Below, one piece after another: positions 1-10,957 of a DNA stretch of 64,000 nucleotides (its first letter is position 1; every line of letters starts with the position of its first letter). Below the pieces are notes generated by a model, which saw nothing but the letters and a program-made list of their open reading frames with translations, was not told the origin of the DNA and did not search any database. The translations under genes were made by a program, and so were the position numbers. This DNA comes from Metamycoplasma spumans ATCC 19526 (lineage in GTDB: Bacteria; Bacillota_I; Bacilli_A; Mycoplasmatales; Metamycoplasmataceae), in the NCBI GenBank assembly GCA_000620005.1, contig JHVF01000002.1, positions 1-64,000 on the forward strand, in the 5' to 3' direction.

Positions 1-293
1 GTGTATTTTCTTTTTCTACCAACACCCTTACCTTTTTTGGCTGATTTTCCTGTTTTTGATTCTAAATTTTTCATATCTAAATTATATATGTTTATCCACT
101 TCTTTATATATGCTGTTGCATAATGAAATGGGTCAACATAACATTTTTTAGAAGATTTATTTTCATAGGTATCCTTGTATCGTCCTTCTCAAAAGTCCTC
201 CACAAAGGTGATAATTGCCATATCAAAATTTTGATTTTTTGCAATATTTATATATTTTAGTTTTTGTTCTACTGTAAATTGTTTTCTTGACAT
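1..293 (-). CDS. Transposase N-terminal part (IS3-like orfA), runs off window
   Basis: The reading frame starts at the ATG at 291-293 behind a good AAAAAGGAG ribosome binding site and runs off the left edge, giving 97 residues including one UGA-Trp. It begins MSRKQFTVEQKLKYI, is basic and helix-rich, and ends with a Lys/Gly/Arg-rich segment (GKSAKKGKGVGRKRK). That layout resembles the DNA-binding OrfA of IS3-family transposases in mycoplasmas; the family call is by resemblance only. The gene is alone at the window edge and reads away from rsmI. It could also be the N-terminus of another IS transposase. The catalytic part lies outside the window. Confidence 0.5.
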
Positions 294-345
294 AAAAAAC
301 ACACTCCTTTTTGGAATGTGTCTATTATTTTTTATCCTAACCTAT
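294..345 (-). mobile_element. Probable terminal region of the insertion sequence
   Basis: Between the transposase start and the chromosome there is an imperfect inverted repeat (ACACACTCC at 300-308 and GGAATGTGT at 314-322), followed by TGTGTCTATTATTTTTTATC and a stretch near 345 reading TGATAGG on the minus strand, which would suit a TG-starting IS end. The other end and the target duplication are outside the window, so the exact boundary is a guess. Confidence 0.3.
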
Positions 346-457
346 CATAAATTTTTTGACGATTTTTCTTTATTCATTTTTTCAATAATTTTAAATAATA
401 AATTCTTGTCTTTACATTAATCATTTCTAACCCCTAAATTTGATAATAAAATTATAT

Positions 458-495
458 ACGAAAAAAATAAGGTTACTTTCCCTTATTTTTTTCGT
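458..495 (-). terminator. Intrinsic terminator overlapping the end of rsmI
   Basis: A perfect 15-bp stem (458-472 with 481-495) and an 8-base loop, with a seven-T run in the 3' arm on the minus strand. The rsmI stop codon (473-475) lies in the loop, so the last rsmI codons form the 5' arm. It ends the dnaX-rsmI transcript. Confidence 0.8.
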
Positions 496-1189
496 ATTTA
501 TTTACCTTAATATGTTTTGTTTTTGCAATGTTAAATACCAGTGTAAACTCGCCTTTTATATTTTGCTCTTTTAAAATATTTAAAATTTCTTGTGGGCTGC
601 CTTCAATAGATTGCTCATAAAGTTTGGTCATTTCCTTAATTAAAAATAGTTTTGCCGAGTCATTAAAAACATATAAAAAGTCTTCAATTGTTGAAATTAA
701 TTTATGCGGTGATACATAAGCCACATATGTGCCGTATGATAATGAGGATAGTTCGTTTCTTCTCATTCCTGATTTATCTTTTAAAAAACCAAGAAAAGTA
801 AATGTATTGCTAAAATTAGCTTTGATTATGGCATGTATTAATGCAGTTGTACCACCAATAACATCGATAAATATTCCTTCGCTTTTAGCCAATTTTACAA
901 TTTCAAATCCGGGATCAGAAATGCATGGCATGCCTGCATCTGAAATTAGTGCCACTTTTTTATTTTCTTTAATATATTCAATAATTTTTGGGCTAATTTG
1001 TTTCTCATTAAAATTATGGTAAGAAATTAATTTAGGTTTATTTATTTCAAAGTGTTTTAATAGCTTTGCACTAACTCTGCTATCTTCACATAAAATAATA
1101 TCCGCTTCTTTTAAAGTATTTAATGCTCTAATAGTTATATCGTCTAAATTGCCTATCGGTGTGCCTACTATAGATAATTTATAATCCAT
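473..1189 (-). CDS. rsmI: 16S rRNA (cytidine-1402-2'-O)-methyltransferase RsmI
   Basis: The 238-residue protein is of the tetrapyrrole-methylase (SAM-dependent) fold and shows the RsmI N-terminal motif IVGTPIGNLDDITIRAL, the LCEDSR segment and the SDAGMPCISDPG glycine-rich motif. RsmI methylates the 2'-OH of C1402 in the decoding site of 16S rRNA. The start is the ATG at 1187-1189, directly behind GGGAGGGATTT; an in-frame TTG 18 bases upstream covers that ribosome binding site and is unlikely. The gene overlaps the 3' end of holB by 11 bases and is the last gene of the dnaX operon. It is somewhat shorter than typical bacterial RsmI at the C-terminus, as is usual in mollicutes. Confidence 0.93.
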   Translation of the reverse strand: MDYKLSIVGTPIGNLDDITIRALNTLKEADIILCEDSRVSAKLLKHFEINKPKLISYHNFNEKQISPKIIEYIKENKKVALISDAGMPCISDPGFEIVKLAKSEGIFIDVIGGTTALIHAIIKANFSNTFTFLGFLKDKSGMRRNELSSLSYGTYVAYVSPHKLISTIEDFLYVFNDSAKLFLIKEMTKLYEQSIEGSPQEILNILKEQNIKGEFTLVFNIAKTKHIKVNKYEKNKGK

Positions 1190-2060
1190 AAATCCCTCCC
1201 AATTCAACTAATAATTTTGCTTTTTGAATATAAAAAGAACTATTGTTATTAAGTGCTTTAATTATTGAATCTAAAAGATCTATTAATCTAATTAAATCCA
1301 AATCAAAAATGCTTCTATTTTGTTTATTAATATCAGTATAATCTATTACAAAAAATGAATCATAGTTGTTTTTAAATTTGTATAAATCTTGATATATCAC
1401 TTTTAAAAAATTTAAAAATTCATTAGCATTATTTTTATTGAATTCTTTAATTAAAAAAGTAAAAAAATTGGTTTTTTTATACACTGAATTTAAAACTAAG
1501 TTTTTTAGTTCAATTAGTAAATTTTCATTGATATTTTGAATATTTTTATTATAAAATGTATAAAAATTAATTAGCTTATTATTAGTATTATCAAGTGAAT
1601 GAGAGTCTTTTAAATCAATAATAAAACAACGCGACTTAATTGTTTTTAAAACGGAATTCTTATTGTTTGTAGTCAGTAAAATCATTAAATTTTTAGGTGG
1701 GTCTTCAAAGAATTTTAATAAGCTATTTAAACTTTGCGGGGTTGAATTTTCGATATTATTTATAATTAAAAACTTAATTTTATCGCTTGAAGCATTAGCA
1801 GTTTCTGAAGACAATTTAATAGCATTAGAAATGTCTTCTTTTAATATAGTATTTTCAGATCCGTCAATATAAAAATATAAATCTCCGAAAATTAAATCAG
1901 AAATTTTTTTATATTCAGTTTTATTAACTTTATTAATAAATTCAATTAAATATCACTCGAAGGATTTTAATGTTGTCGAAGAAAGTAAATAAACCTGTTG
2001 GAGTTTGTTATTTAAGATACTATTGTCAATTATTTGTGAAAATACTGATTTCGATTCCAT
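1179..2060 (-). CDS. holB: DNA polymerase III delta' subunit (HolB)
   Basis: The 293-residue protein has the clamp-loader sequence EDISNAIKLS followed by KIKFLIINNIENSTPQSLNSLLKFFEDPP, matching the sensor/arginine-finger area of delta'-type AAA+ subunits. There is no Walker A loop, as expected for delta'. It would join DnaX and delta in loading the beta clamp. One UGA-Trp occurs near residue 36. The ATG overlaps the tmk stop as TAATG, indicating coupled translation. The C-terminal half is poorly conserved and Asn/Lys-rich. Position between tmk and rsmI is the usual one for holB, which supports the call. Confidence 0.85.
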
Positions 2061-2704
2061 TAAATTACTTCTAACTCTTTTAAAATATCTTCGACTTTTC
2101 TATAAAGTTCAATAATTGAACAATTTGCATTTATAACTCTAAATTGTTCCGGGTTTTTATTAATAATTGTCTTGTAAGCTTGTCTTAAATTTTCATAATA
2201 AGCAACATCAGTTTTTTCTAGACGGTCAGCTTCGCCTCTTATTTTTGTAATTCTTTCAACAGAAGTTTCTGGTTCTAAATCGAAAAATATTACTAAATCA
2301 GGCTTGGTATTATCTGTCGCTATTTCATTAATTAGTTGAACTTTTTCCAAACCAACATTACCTAAAATACCTTGATAAACAAATGACGATGTTCAATAAC
2401 GATCGGAAATAACATGTTTACCAAAATTTAGTGCTGGTCATATACCTTTTTCTAAATTCAAACGTCTTGAAGTAGCGAATAATAAAGCGTCTACCATATG
2501 ACTAAAATCATTTTCATTGTCTAAAATTAACTGTCTTATTTTTTCAGCTTCTTTAGAAAAAGCACTACCTGGTTCTCTAGTAAATACAAAATCGTCAATC
2601 TTATGTTTTGAAATTAAATCATCTTTCAACATTTGAACGATAGTTGACTTACCTGAACCATCCATTCCTTCAATTACAATAAATTTTCCCTTATTTTTAT
2701 TCAT
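2060..2704 (-). CDS. tmk: Thymidylate kinase
   Basis: The 214-residue protein phosphorylates dTMP to dTDP. The P-loop GMDGSGKST (residues 13-21), the FTREPGS motif, the DRYWTSS dTMP-binding segment and the basic LID-like region ITKIRGEADRLEK are all visible. It contains UGA-Trp codons after residue 88 and in the DRYW motif. The ATG at 2702-2704 follows AAGAGGAATTT, ten bases downstream of recR. It lies in the dnaX-ybaB-recR-tmk-holB order common in Firmicutes and mollicutes. Confidence 0.95.
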
Positions 2705-2713
2705 AAATTCCTC

Positions 2714-3313
2714 TTAAGATATTTTAGTTTTGTTTATTAATGATTGTTTAAGTGTTATTGGATCAATATATTCAACCGAGGCCCCCATAGGTATACCCAT
2801 TGATAATTGATAAACATTAACATGATTAATTTTATCTCTTAAACATTTTTTAATATATTCCATCGTAAATTGACCTTCAATTGTTGCTGACAAGGCCAAT
2901 ATGATTTCAGTTTGATTTTTTGATAGATTTATCAATTTATCAATATTTTTTTTAACCAAATCACTAGGATTTTTGATATCGTATAACGATTCTAAAACAA
3001 AATATTTACCTTTAAAAATATTTAGCTCTTCAAATTTAGCAATTTCATTTGAATTTTCTACTACAATAAGTTTTTTGTCTCTTAGAACATCTAAGCATAT
3101 TTCGCAGATTTGATTTGCATTATATGCATTACATACTTCACATTTTTTAATTGCTTCTTTTAATGATTTTATAGCATTGAATAATTCTTCAGCAACTTCA
3201 ACTGGTTGTTCTAAGAAATAAGTAATAGTTTTTGATATTTGTCTTTTAGTATAGCCAGGTATTTTTTTTAATAATAACTCAAGCTCGTTAATTTTTGAGT
3301 CATTCATAATCAT
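2714..3313 (-). CDS. recR: Recombination mediator protein RecR
   Basis: The 199-residue protein has the RecR layout: an N-terminal helix-hairpin-helix part (LLKKIPGYTKRQISK), a four-cysteine zinc finger (C58, C61, C70, C73), and a Toprim domain (about 80-170). The C-terminus carries the family motif MGIPMGASVEYID. RecR loads or stabilises RecA on single-stranded DNA at gaps and is here co-transcribed with the clamp-loader gene. The start codon overlaps the ybaB stop as TAATG. A second in-frame ATG two codons later is possible. Confidence 0.94.
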   Translation of the reverse strand: MIMNDSKINELELLLKKIPGYTKRQISKTITYFLEQPVEVAEELFNAIKSLKEAIKKCEVCNAYNANQICEICLDVLRDKKLIVVENSNEIAKFEELNIFKGKYFVLESLYDIKNPSDLVKKNIDKLINLSKNQTEIILALSATIEGQFTMEYIKKCLRDKINHVNVYQLSMGIPMGASVEYIDPITLKQSLINKTKIS

Positions 3314-3606
3314 TAAAATGGCATTCCTGAATTAGAAAATTTTGAGTTTAATTCTTCGTATTTTTGATCTACAACTTCAATTGCTTCATTAACAGCAATC
3401 ATAACTAAATCTTGAATTAATTCAGGATCATCTGGATCAATTAAAGCTTCGTTAATTTCAATAGATTTAATTTTTCTATTTCCATTCATAACAACTTTAA
3501 TTCCTTGTTTTTCAACAACGAATTCCATTACTGCAATTTCTTTTTCTTCTTTTTCAACTTGTGCTTGTAATCTTTTAGCATTTTTTAACATTTCATTTAT
3601 ATTCAT
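3313..3606 (-). CDS. ybaB: YbaB/EbfC family nucleoid-associated protein
   Basis: The 97-residue protein begins MNINEMLKNAKRLQAQVEK, the typical amphipathic N-terminal helix, and contains the GNRKIKSIEINEALIDPDDPELIQDLV core of the YbaB/EbfC family. These proteins form tweezer-like dimers that bind DNA. The ATG follows AAGGAGAAACT and lies 11 bases after the dnaX stop, so it belongs to the dnaX-recR operon, its standard neighbourhood. Confidence 0.93.
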   Translation of the reverse strand: MNINEMLKNAKRLQAQVEKEEKEIAVMEFVVEKQGIKVVMNGNRKIKSIEINEALIDPDDPELIQDLVMIAVNEAIEVVDQKYEELNSKFSNSGMPF

Positions 3607-3617
3607 AGTTTCTCCTT

Positions 3618-5585
3618 TTATTTTTTAACTTTAAAGCGGTCGCCAAATACATTTTCAGCTCATTCAATTGCACTCTTTTCTTTTGAGTTAAATCTTAATG
3701 ATAAATCTTCAAGAGGTTCAATTTTACGTTTTCTAATTTCTGATAAATGATCGCTTCAATATTGCTTAGCTTGTTTAAATTCTTCTGTTGTAATGGCAAA
3801 TAAATGAACATATCTTCCAAATATTAATTTAGTTGCGCTTATAACATCATCAGTGTAAGCTTCTTGATTTAATTGATGAACTTTCTCATCAAATTCACTT
3901 GTAAATAAAATAAAATCCTTTGATGAAAACATTATTCTTAAATTACTAAATAATGTAATTAATCTCTGATCGCTTTTTGGTAATTTAATATTGAGCATTG
4001 CAAAGTGAATTGAATCTTCTTTAGTATAATCAGAATTTTCAAATCCAACCGCTTTTATTTTTGAAAATTGTCTAACTAATAAACAATCAATAATTTTGTC
4101 CATTGATATGCTTTTATCGGTATTCAGATTTTCTTCTTTAAACTCTTCATTTAAAACAAAATCATCATCTCCGTCATAATTTGAAGTTATGATTTCATCT
4201 GTTATATCATCTTGTTGATAGCTATTATCATTTTCTGCTAATAATATTTCTTGAGTTTTTTCTAAAATAACATCAACATCAACTTCTTTAATTTCAATTG
4301 GTTTACTTTGTTTTATTTCTTGATTTTGATAAGAGTTAGCAATATTCGCTAAATCAAATACGGAATTAAGTTGTTCATTATTAGTTTGTTTTATTTTTGA
4401 TTTTTGTTCTTTATTGTCATTTTTATCTTCTTGATCATAAACAACAAAATCTACACTTTCATCTGTTTTTGGTATCTCGATAACATGTTTATAATTTTCG
4501 TTAGGAAGATGCAATTCAGATAAATTAATTAGTAATAATTCAAATAACTGCTGAGGTATGTCTGCGAAACGAATTTCTTTATTTGCCTCATTAATCATTG
4601 ACAAATACCTATAAAGTTTGTCTTCTGAAAAACTCAAAGATTTCACATCTTCTTTGTTTAAAACTTCTAATAAACTTTCGTCATTTGTTTTCATGAATAT
4701 AATTAAATCCTTAATTAATGAAATCAATTGACTTAATATTCTTTCAATATCAGCTCCATTATTTAAAAGTTGTTCTTTTAAAGCTAACACTTTTTTAAGT
4801 TCGTGATTAGAAGCTAGTGATAATAAATTTAATAATTGTTTAGGATTTGAAATTCCAAAAAACTTTTCAATAACTTCGGTAGTAATTTTTTTATCTGCGC
4901 TAAATATCGAAACTTGGTCAGCTATTGATAATGTATCTCTAAAACTTCCGTTTCCTAGCTCGGCAATTAATTTGTATGCTGATTCTTCAGCTTCAATATT
5001 TTCTTTTTCAAAAATTACTTTTAATTGACTAATCAATGTGATTAAATCCATCTTTTTAAAATTAAATCTTTGAACTCTACTTAAAATCGTTAATGGAATT
5101 TTTTGTGGATCAGTTGTAGCTAAAATAAATATTACATGTTTAGGCGGCTCTTCTAATGTTTTTAATAAAGCATTGAATGCACCTTTTGATAACATATGAA
5201 CCTCATCAATAATATAAATTTTATATTTAGATTGAGTTGGTAAATGTTTAATCTTTTCTCTTAATTCACGAATATCATCAATCCCTGTATTTGATGCAGC
5301 ATCAATTTCAATAATATCTAAGTTTCTATCTATATTTAAAATGCAATTATCGCAAGGAATTAGTGGGTTACTTTTGTGCGAACAGTTTATTGTATTGGCA
5401 AAAACTTTTGCAGTACTTGTTTTCCCATTTCCATGTGGTCCACAAAATAAATAAGCATGACTTATTTTATTATTTAAGATAATATTTTCGAGTGTTTTAA
5501 CAATATGATCCTGCCCTTTTATTTCATCAAAACGAGTTGGCCGATATTGACGATATAGTGCAATATATTTATCTGACAATGACAC
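3618..5585 (-). CDS. dnaX: DNA polymerase III gamma/tau subunit
   Basis: The 655-residue clamp-loader ATPase starts with the family motif LYRQYRPTRFDEIKGQ. The Walker A GPHGNGKT is at 49-56, a cysteine cluster (C68, C78, C81) belongs to the zinc module, Walker B is DEVH (127-130) and sensor I follows. After about residue 370 comes a long acidic, Asn/Gln-rich linker, then a C-terminal tau-like domain. The end at 3618 requires reading TGA at 3756-3758 as Trp; the tail then ends FKVKK. The start is a GTG behind GGAGGAATT. It is the first gene of its operon, with a TATAAT-like -10 at 5608-5613 on the minus strand. Confidence 0.95.
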
Positions 5586-5671
5586 AATTCCTCCTATTTA
5601 AATAATAATTATATTTTACCAAAAACTAATATTAACAAGTTTTATTATTTATAATAATATCGGTGACAGTT

Positions 5672-6160
5672 ATGAATCATGACAAATATTATTTCGATAA
5701 AAAAATAAAATCTACGCTTAAAAATTTTTGAATACTGAGCTGTTGTCTAATTCCGATAACCTTAATAGGCGCGATATTATCATTTTTATACAGCCAAAAT
5801 TCAAAACCCTTAATATATTCATTATCAATTTTAAATGCTTTAATAGGTTTTTATGGAGTTGTATATTTTACTCAATCAATAAGCTTTTATAAATTTAGAG
5901 ACGAAATTAAAATTCGAAGAATACCAAAATCTATTTTAATTTTATCAATCATTACTTTAACCCTTTCAATTTTAAGTATAATTAACGCATTTTTATACTA
6001 CACATTAACCGAAAATTATAAGGCAACATTTAGCAATGAAAACTTGCTAAAAATTAATATTTTTAAAATAGAGACCTATATAACAAACATTGCACTTTTT
6101 TCAATTTCAATTCCGTTAACAATACTTTCACATAAGTTATATAAAAAATTAAGTAAATAA
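5672..6160 (+). CDS. Unknown four-helix membrane protein
   Basis: I do not recognise this 162-residue protein. It has a short Lys-rich N-terminus and about four hydrophobic segments (roughly residues 19-39, 50-70, 90-112 and 138-155), with one UGA-Trp before the first helix. The loops contain the charged stretch YKFRDEIKIRRIPK, so it looks like a small integral membrane protein. It is divergent from dnaX and 15 bases upstream of a Nudix gene, probably one transcript. A TATAAT at 5650-5655 sits only 17 bases before the ATG, so the leader would be very short, and no strong ribosome binding site is visible. Confidence 0.75.
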
Positions 6161-6175
6161 AAAGGAAACATTATT

Positions 6176-6595
6176 ATGATTAAATACGAGAAATCTTGCG
6201 GGGCGGTAGTCTTCAAAAAAGAAAATAATGTCATTAAAGTTTTATTAATTGAACAAAAAGCTGGGCATTGAGGATTCCCTAAGGGCCATGTCGAAGAAAA
6301 TGAAACCGAAATCGAAACCGCTTTGAGAGAAGTTAAAGAAGAGACTAATATTGATGTTAAAATAATTGAAAATTTCAGAGAAATTATTGAATATCAACCT
6401 TTCGAAAATGCTTGAAAAACAGTTGTATTTTTCGTTGCTGAACCAATTAATAATACATTAATAAAACAAGAAACAGAAGTTCAATCACTTGGTTGATTTA
6501 ATATTGAAAAAGTTAACGAATTATTACCTTTTGATACTCAAAAAGAAATTTTTAATAAAGCGATTAAATTTTATCTACAGCTTAACAAAAATTAA
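6176..6595 (+). CDS. Nudix hydrolase (Ap4A hydrolase-like)
   Basis: The 139-residue protein carries a Nudix box at 37-59: G37, E43, then R51-E52-V-K-E55-E56. The residue after that box is Asn where Gly is usual. The spacing fits GX5EX7REUXEEXGU. The sequence before it (LLIEQKAGHWGFPKGH) resembles bis(5'-nucleosyl)-tetraphosphatases, which cleave Ap4A-type dinucleotides; this substrate is an inference. The start follows AAAGGAAAC. Three Trp residues in the core are UGA-encoded. It ends at a terminator shared with secA. Confidence 0.88.
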
Positions 6596-6611
6596 AAAAT
6601 AAAGTATATAA

Positions 6612-6653
6612 AAAATGCAAATTAAGACTTTGTAAAAGGTTAATTTGCATTTT
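6612..6653. terminator. Bidirectional terminator between Nudix gene and secA
   Basis: AAAATGCAAATTAA (6612-6625) pairs with TTAATTTGCATTTT (6640-6653) around a 14-base loop. T-runs flank it in both orientations, so it can end both convergent genes. Confidence 0.7.
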
Positions 6654-6655
6654 AT

Positions 6656-9325
6656 TTATTGATTATTTAGTTTGTCTTTTTCAGCGTTCATTCTATCTAT
6701 TTCAGCTTCAATGGCCGCCATTTCATCTTCTAAATTATTAACTTCTAGATTTTCGGCAACAGAAATTTCATCAATTTTAATTTTTAATTCTTTAGCAATC
6801 GCTGCTTTTTTAGCTTCTATTTGTTCGTTGATTTCATTTTCAGAAAAACCTTGTTTAGCTAAAAATTCTCTTTCATTTGAAATTAAATATTTAATAAAAT
6901 CTATTGCTTGCTGAGATTGAAGACTTTGTTCGTTACTTTCATTAGGATTAATCATTCATGGTAAATCAATTGAAGCATTAGAACTTGGTAAAGCATCATA
7001 ATTATTAAATAAATTAACAGTTGATTCTAATGCTATTCTATTAGTTAGTTCTTTGAATTTTTTTGAACCCAATTGAGTATAAACTTGATATGGATTTTTT
7101 TGCGCATATTGAACTAAGTTTGTACTTCTTCTCAATTTATCCATGATATTGATATGGTCTTGTCAAGCTTTATCAAAAACATTTAAAATAATAACTCTTT
7201 CAGATCTTGCTAAGGCTGAAATACCATATTTATCAATAATATTTTGACGTAATTTATCATATTCTAAATATCAAACGTCTTTAATATACTTAATTAATTC
7301 TTCTTTATCGAATTTTCTTAACTCATTAACTTCAAATTTATGTTGAGTTAATCTCATGAAATTTTGATTTATATACAAGGCAAATGTGTCAAAATCCATT
7401 GTGTTATTTTTCATTACGAAATATGGATTATTAACAGTTTGTTCAATAGCCACTGAAATCATTTTTTTAATAATAGATCCCAAATCATCACGATTTAAAA
7501 TCAAATCACGTTGTTCGTAAATCAAATCACGTTGTTGTCTAATAACATCATCAAAGTTAAGGACTGATTTACGTGAATCATAGTTAAATCCTTCGATTTT
7601 CTTTTGAGCAGCAATAAAGGCTTTTCTTATACTTTCTTCAGCAATTTGGTCTTCACCATATGATTTAAAAATTTCTTTTCACTTATCTTGTAAACCAAAT
7701 CTTAAAATTAATTGATCATCTAATGATAAAAAGAACTTTGTATATCCTACATCACCTTGACGTCCAGAACGACCTTTTAGCTGATTATCAATTCTTCTCG
7801 ACTCGGCTTTTTCAGTTCCTAAAACATATAGTCCACCAGCTTCAATAGCTTCTTTAGAAGGTTTAATATCAGTTCCACGACCCGCCATGTTAGTTGCAAT
7901 AGTAACAGCTCCCAATTGACCAGCACGAGCAATAATTTCAGCTTCTGAAGCATCTTGTTTAGCGTTTAAAACAGTATGAGGAACTCCAACTTCTAATAAA
8001 TATTCATGTAAAGCTTCTGAATCTTCAACTTGCGCAGTTCCGATTAAAACCGGTTGACCTGTTTTATAAATTCTTTTTACTTCTCTAACAACGGCTTTTC
8101 ATTTAGAATGCATGTCAACATAAATTTCGTCTTTATCATCTTTTCTAATTACTGGTTTGTTTGTAGGAACAACATTAACACGCATATTATAAATATCAAT
8201 AAACTCTTTTTCTTCAGTTAAGGCAGTACCAGTCATGCCGCTAATTTTTTTAAACAATCTAAAAAAGTTTTGATAAGTAATAGTTGCTAATGTTTTTGTT
8301 TCGCTTTCAATAGTAACACGTTCTTTAGCTTGAATTGCTTGTTGTAGACCTTCAGAATATGCCCGGCCTTCCATTATACGCCCTGTAAAAGAATCGACTA
8401 ATTCAATTTTGTCATTTCTAACAATATATTCAACGTCTAACTTCATAACTTTATGAGCTCTTAAAGCATTTTGAATTCTATGAACAAGTTCAGAGTTTTC
8501 AATGTCATATAAGTTTTTAAAATTGAAATATTTATTAGCTTTTTCGATACCTTTATCAGTCAAATAAACCGATTTAGTTTCTTCATCGATATAATAATCG
8601 TCTTTGCTTAATGTTCTAACAAATAAATCGGCATTACTATATAAATTGCTTTCTTCATTGTCTCCACCGGAAATAATAAGCGGGGTTTTTGCCTCATCAA
8701 TTAGTATTGAGTCAACCTCATCAAGTAGAATATAGTCAAGCCCTCTCTGAACTTTTTCTTCTTTGCTCATGACCATATTATCTCTTAGATAATCAAAACC
8801 TAATTCTGAGTGAACAGAATAAACAACATCGCAAGCATATGCTTCTCTTTTTAAATTTGTTGACATTTGCGCTTTATTAATACCGACAGTCAAACCTAAA
8901 AAATTAAACACTTGACCCATTTCTTCAGCATCACGTTCAGCTAAATATTCATTAACTGTTGAAACAATAACACTATTGCCAGTTAGAGCATTTTGATAAA
9001 CGGGTGCAATTGATGTTATCGTTTTACCTTCTCCCGTTTTCATTTCTGCAACAGATCCTAAGTCTAAAATTATTCCACCAATCATTTGAACATCGTATGG
9101 TCTTTTACCTAATACCCTTTTTGTGGCTTCACGTGAAACTGCAAAAACTTCAGGACGAATTTGATCGGGTGTTTCACCTGTTTTTAATCTTTCTCTGAAT
9201 TCATTAGTTTTTTTTCTTAGTTCTTCGTCAGTTAATTTTGATATTGTTTTTTCTAAAGCATTAATTTTCCTTAATGTAGCTTCCGCAATTCTCATTTCTG
9301 TTGATTTAAATTTAAATAACTTCAT
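6656..9325 (-). CDS. secA: Preprotein translocase ATPase SecA
   Basis: The 889-residue motor drives proteins through SecYEG. Walker A is in MKTGEGKT (about 95-102), Walker B is DEVD (202-205), followed by the preprotein crosslinking domain and a second motor domain with the GRGTD motif and the GRSGRQGD segment. The frame is continuous only with UGA as Trp. The C-terminus is a Glu/Asn-rich coiled tail without the cysteine zinc motif that binds SecB in other bacteria, which is normal for mollicutes. The ATG at 9323-9325 has only a weak AAGGTT ribosome binding site. Confidence 0.97.
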
Positions 9326-9446
9326 AACCTTATATTTTATATTAAATATTTAATATAAAAACAAAATAGTTAAGCTCATAATGCTTTTTTGAGTTTAATC
9401 ATTTCTTAATGCGATTTATAGCTAAATATCAGGCTTTTATTAAATT

Positions 9447-9475
9447 AAAAATGTCGCTAAAATTGCGACATTTTT
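9447..9475 (-). terminator. Terminator after tig
   Basis: AAAAATGTCGC pairs with GCGACATTTTT across a 7-base loop, with A/T runs on both sides. It lies immediately after the tig stop on the minus strand. Confidence 0.75.
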
Positions 9476-9480
9476 AATTA

Positions 9481-10905
9481 TTATTTTGATTCTTTTTCTT
9501 CTAAAGCTTCTTCTGATTTTTTAGCAGCTTCACGTTTTTTGTTAACTTCTTCTATAATTGCTTTAGTTTGAGCATCTTCGTATTCAGAAACTTGTTTTTT
9601 AGCAGCTTCAATTTTTTCATAACCTTTAGAATCATTAACTTGCATTAATTTAGTAATAATTCTTTCATTGATTAAGTTTGTTTGAACATTTTCAAATCTT
9701 AAAATACCTTTTACTTGTTCAACTGGCAAGTTATAAATTTGTGCTAATTTAGCAACTTCGTTTTCATAATCTTCTTGAGTTACTTCTAATTTTTCAGCTT
9801 TAGCAATAGCTCCAAAAATAAAGATTTTCTTTAAATTTGGTAATGCTTGTTCTTCAAATGTTTTCATAACATCTTCTTTTGTGTTTTTGCTAAATTCTAA
9901 ATATTCTTTTTCACTGATGTGTTGTTGTCTTAAATTGTTTAAAAAGTTTTGGTAGTATTTAGATGCTTCTTCGTGAACTAATGAATGAGCCACATTTACA
10001 TGTGATACATCAACTAATTTTTGAGATGCAAGTTCAACAAATTCGTTTTGAACTCTTGATGATTTTTCTTTTAAAGCTTGAATTTCAACAAATTTTTCGT
10101 ATTCTTTTAAGCTTTTAACGTTTGGTAAGTTAATTTGTTTAACAAATTCTTCATCAATTGTTGGATAGCTAGAGCTTTTAATAAAGTTAACTTTTACATT
10201 AAAAATAACTTTTTTACCAGCTAGTTCTTTAGCGTGGTAGTTTTCAGGGAATGCTAAATCTAAATCTTTGCTTTCACCTTTTGATAATCCAACCATTTGA
10301 TCTTCAAAACCAGGAATAAATTGATTTGATCCAATTACTAATTCATACCCTTCTGCTGAACCACCATCAAATTCTTTACCATCAATTAAACCTTTAAAAT
10401 CAAAGTTTACTGTGTCGCCTGTTTTAATTGCTTCTTCTGAATCAATCATAACTACATAATTTGATGCTAATTGTTTTTTTACATTTTCAATGTCAGTTTC
10501 AGTTAAAGTTAAATCAGACAATTTAATACCTAATTTTTTATAGTCTGCTAATTTAACTTCTGGGAATAATGGAAATGTTGCTTCAATAGTAACTTTATCT
10601 AAAGCCATTTCTAAAACATCTAGTGATGGTTCTCCAATAATTTCATCTTCTTTTTCAACTTGAGTTAAGATGTGTTTTGTATAAACGTTGTCCAATGATA
10701 ATCTTAGAGCTTTATCAGCAATATCGATTGGATTTAAATGTTTATCAGCTTCACGTGCTGGAACTTTACCTTTTCTAAAACCTTTAATTTGTACGTTTTT
10801 TCTTAATTCAACTTTTGCTTTTTCTAAAGCTGCTTGTCATTCTTCACCTTCAAGTGTGTAAGTAATTTTTAATTCAGCTGCTTCTTTGTTTACTAATCTT
10901 GACAT
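9481..10905 (-). CDS. tig: Trigger factor (ribosome-associated chaperone)
   Basis: The 474-residue protein binds ribosomal protein L23 and shelters nascent chains. The N-terminal ribosome-binding signature GFRKGKVP is present at about residue 42. The middle holds an FKBP-type prolyl isomerase domain (GDTVNFDFKGLIDGKEFDGG and IPGFEDQMVG), and a long helical C-terminal chaperone domain ends in a Lys/Glu-rich tail. The start follows AAGGAGAAAAAAT. UGA-Trp lies at residue 23. It is 52 bases downstream of an unknown gene that is preceded by a CIRCE-like site, so heat-shock control is possible. Confidence 0.95.
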
Positions 10906-10957
10906 ATTTTTTCTCCTTAAAAATAAATATCTTAATTATTATAATTAATTTATGTTT

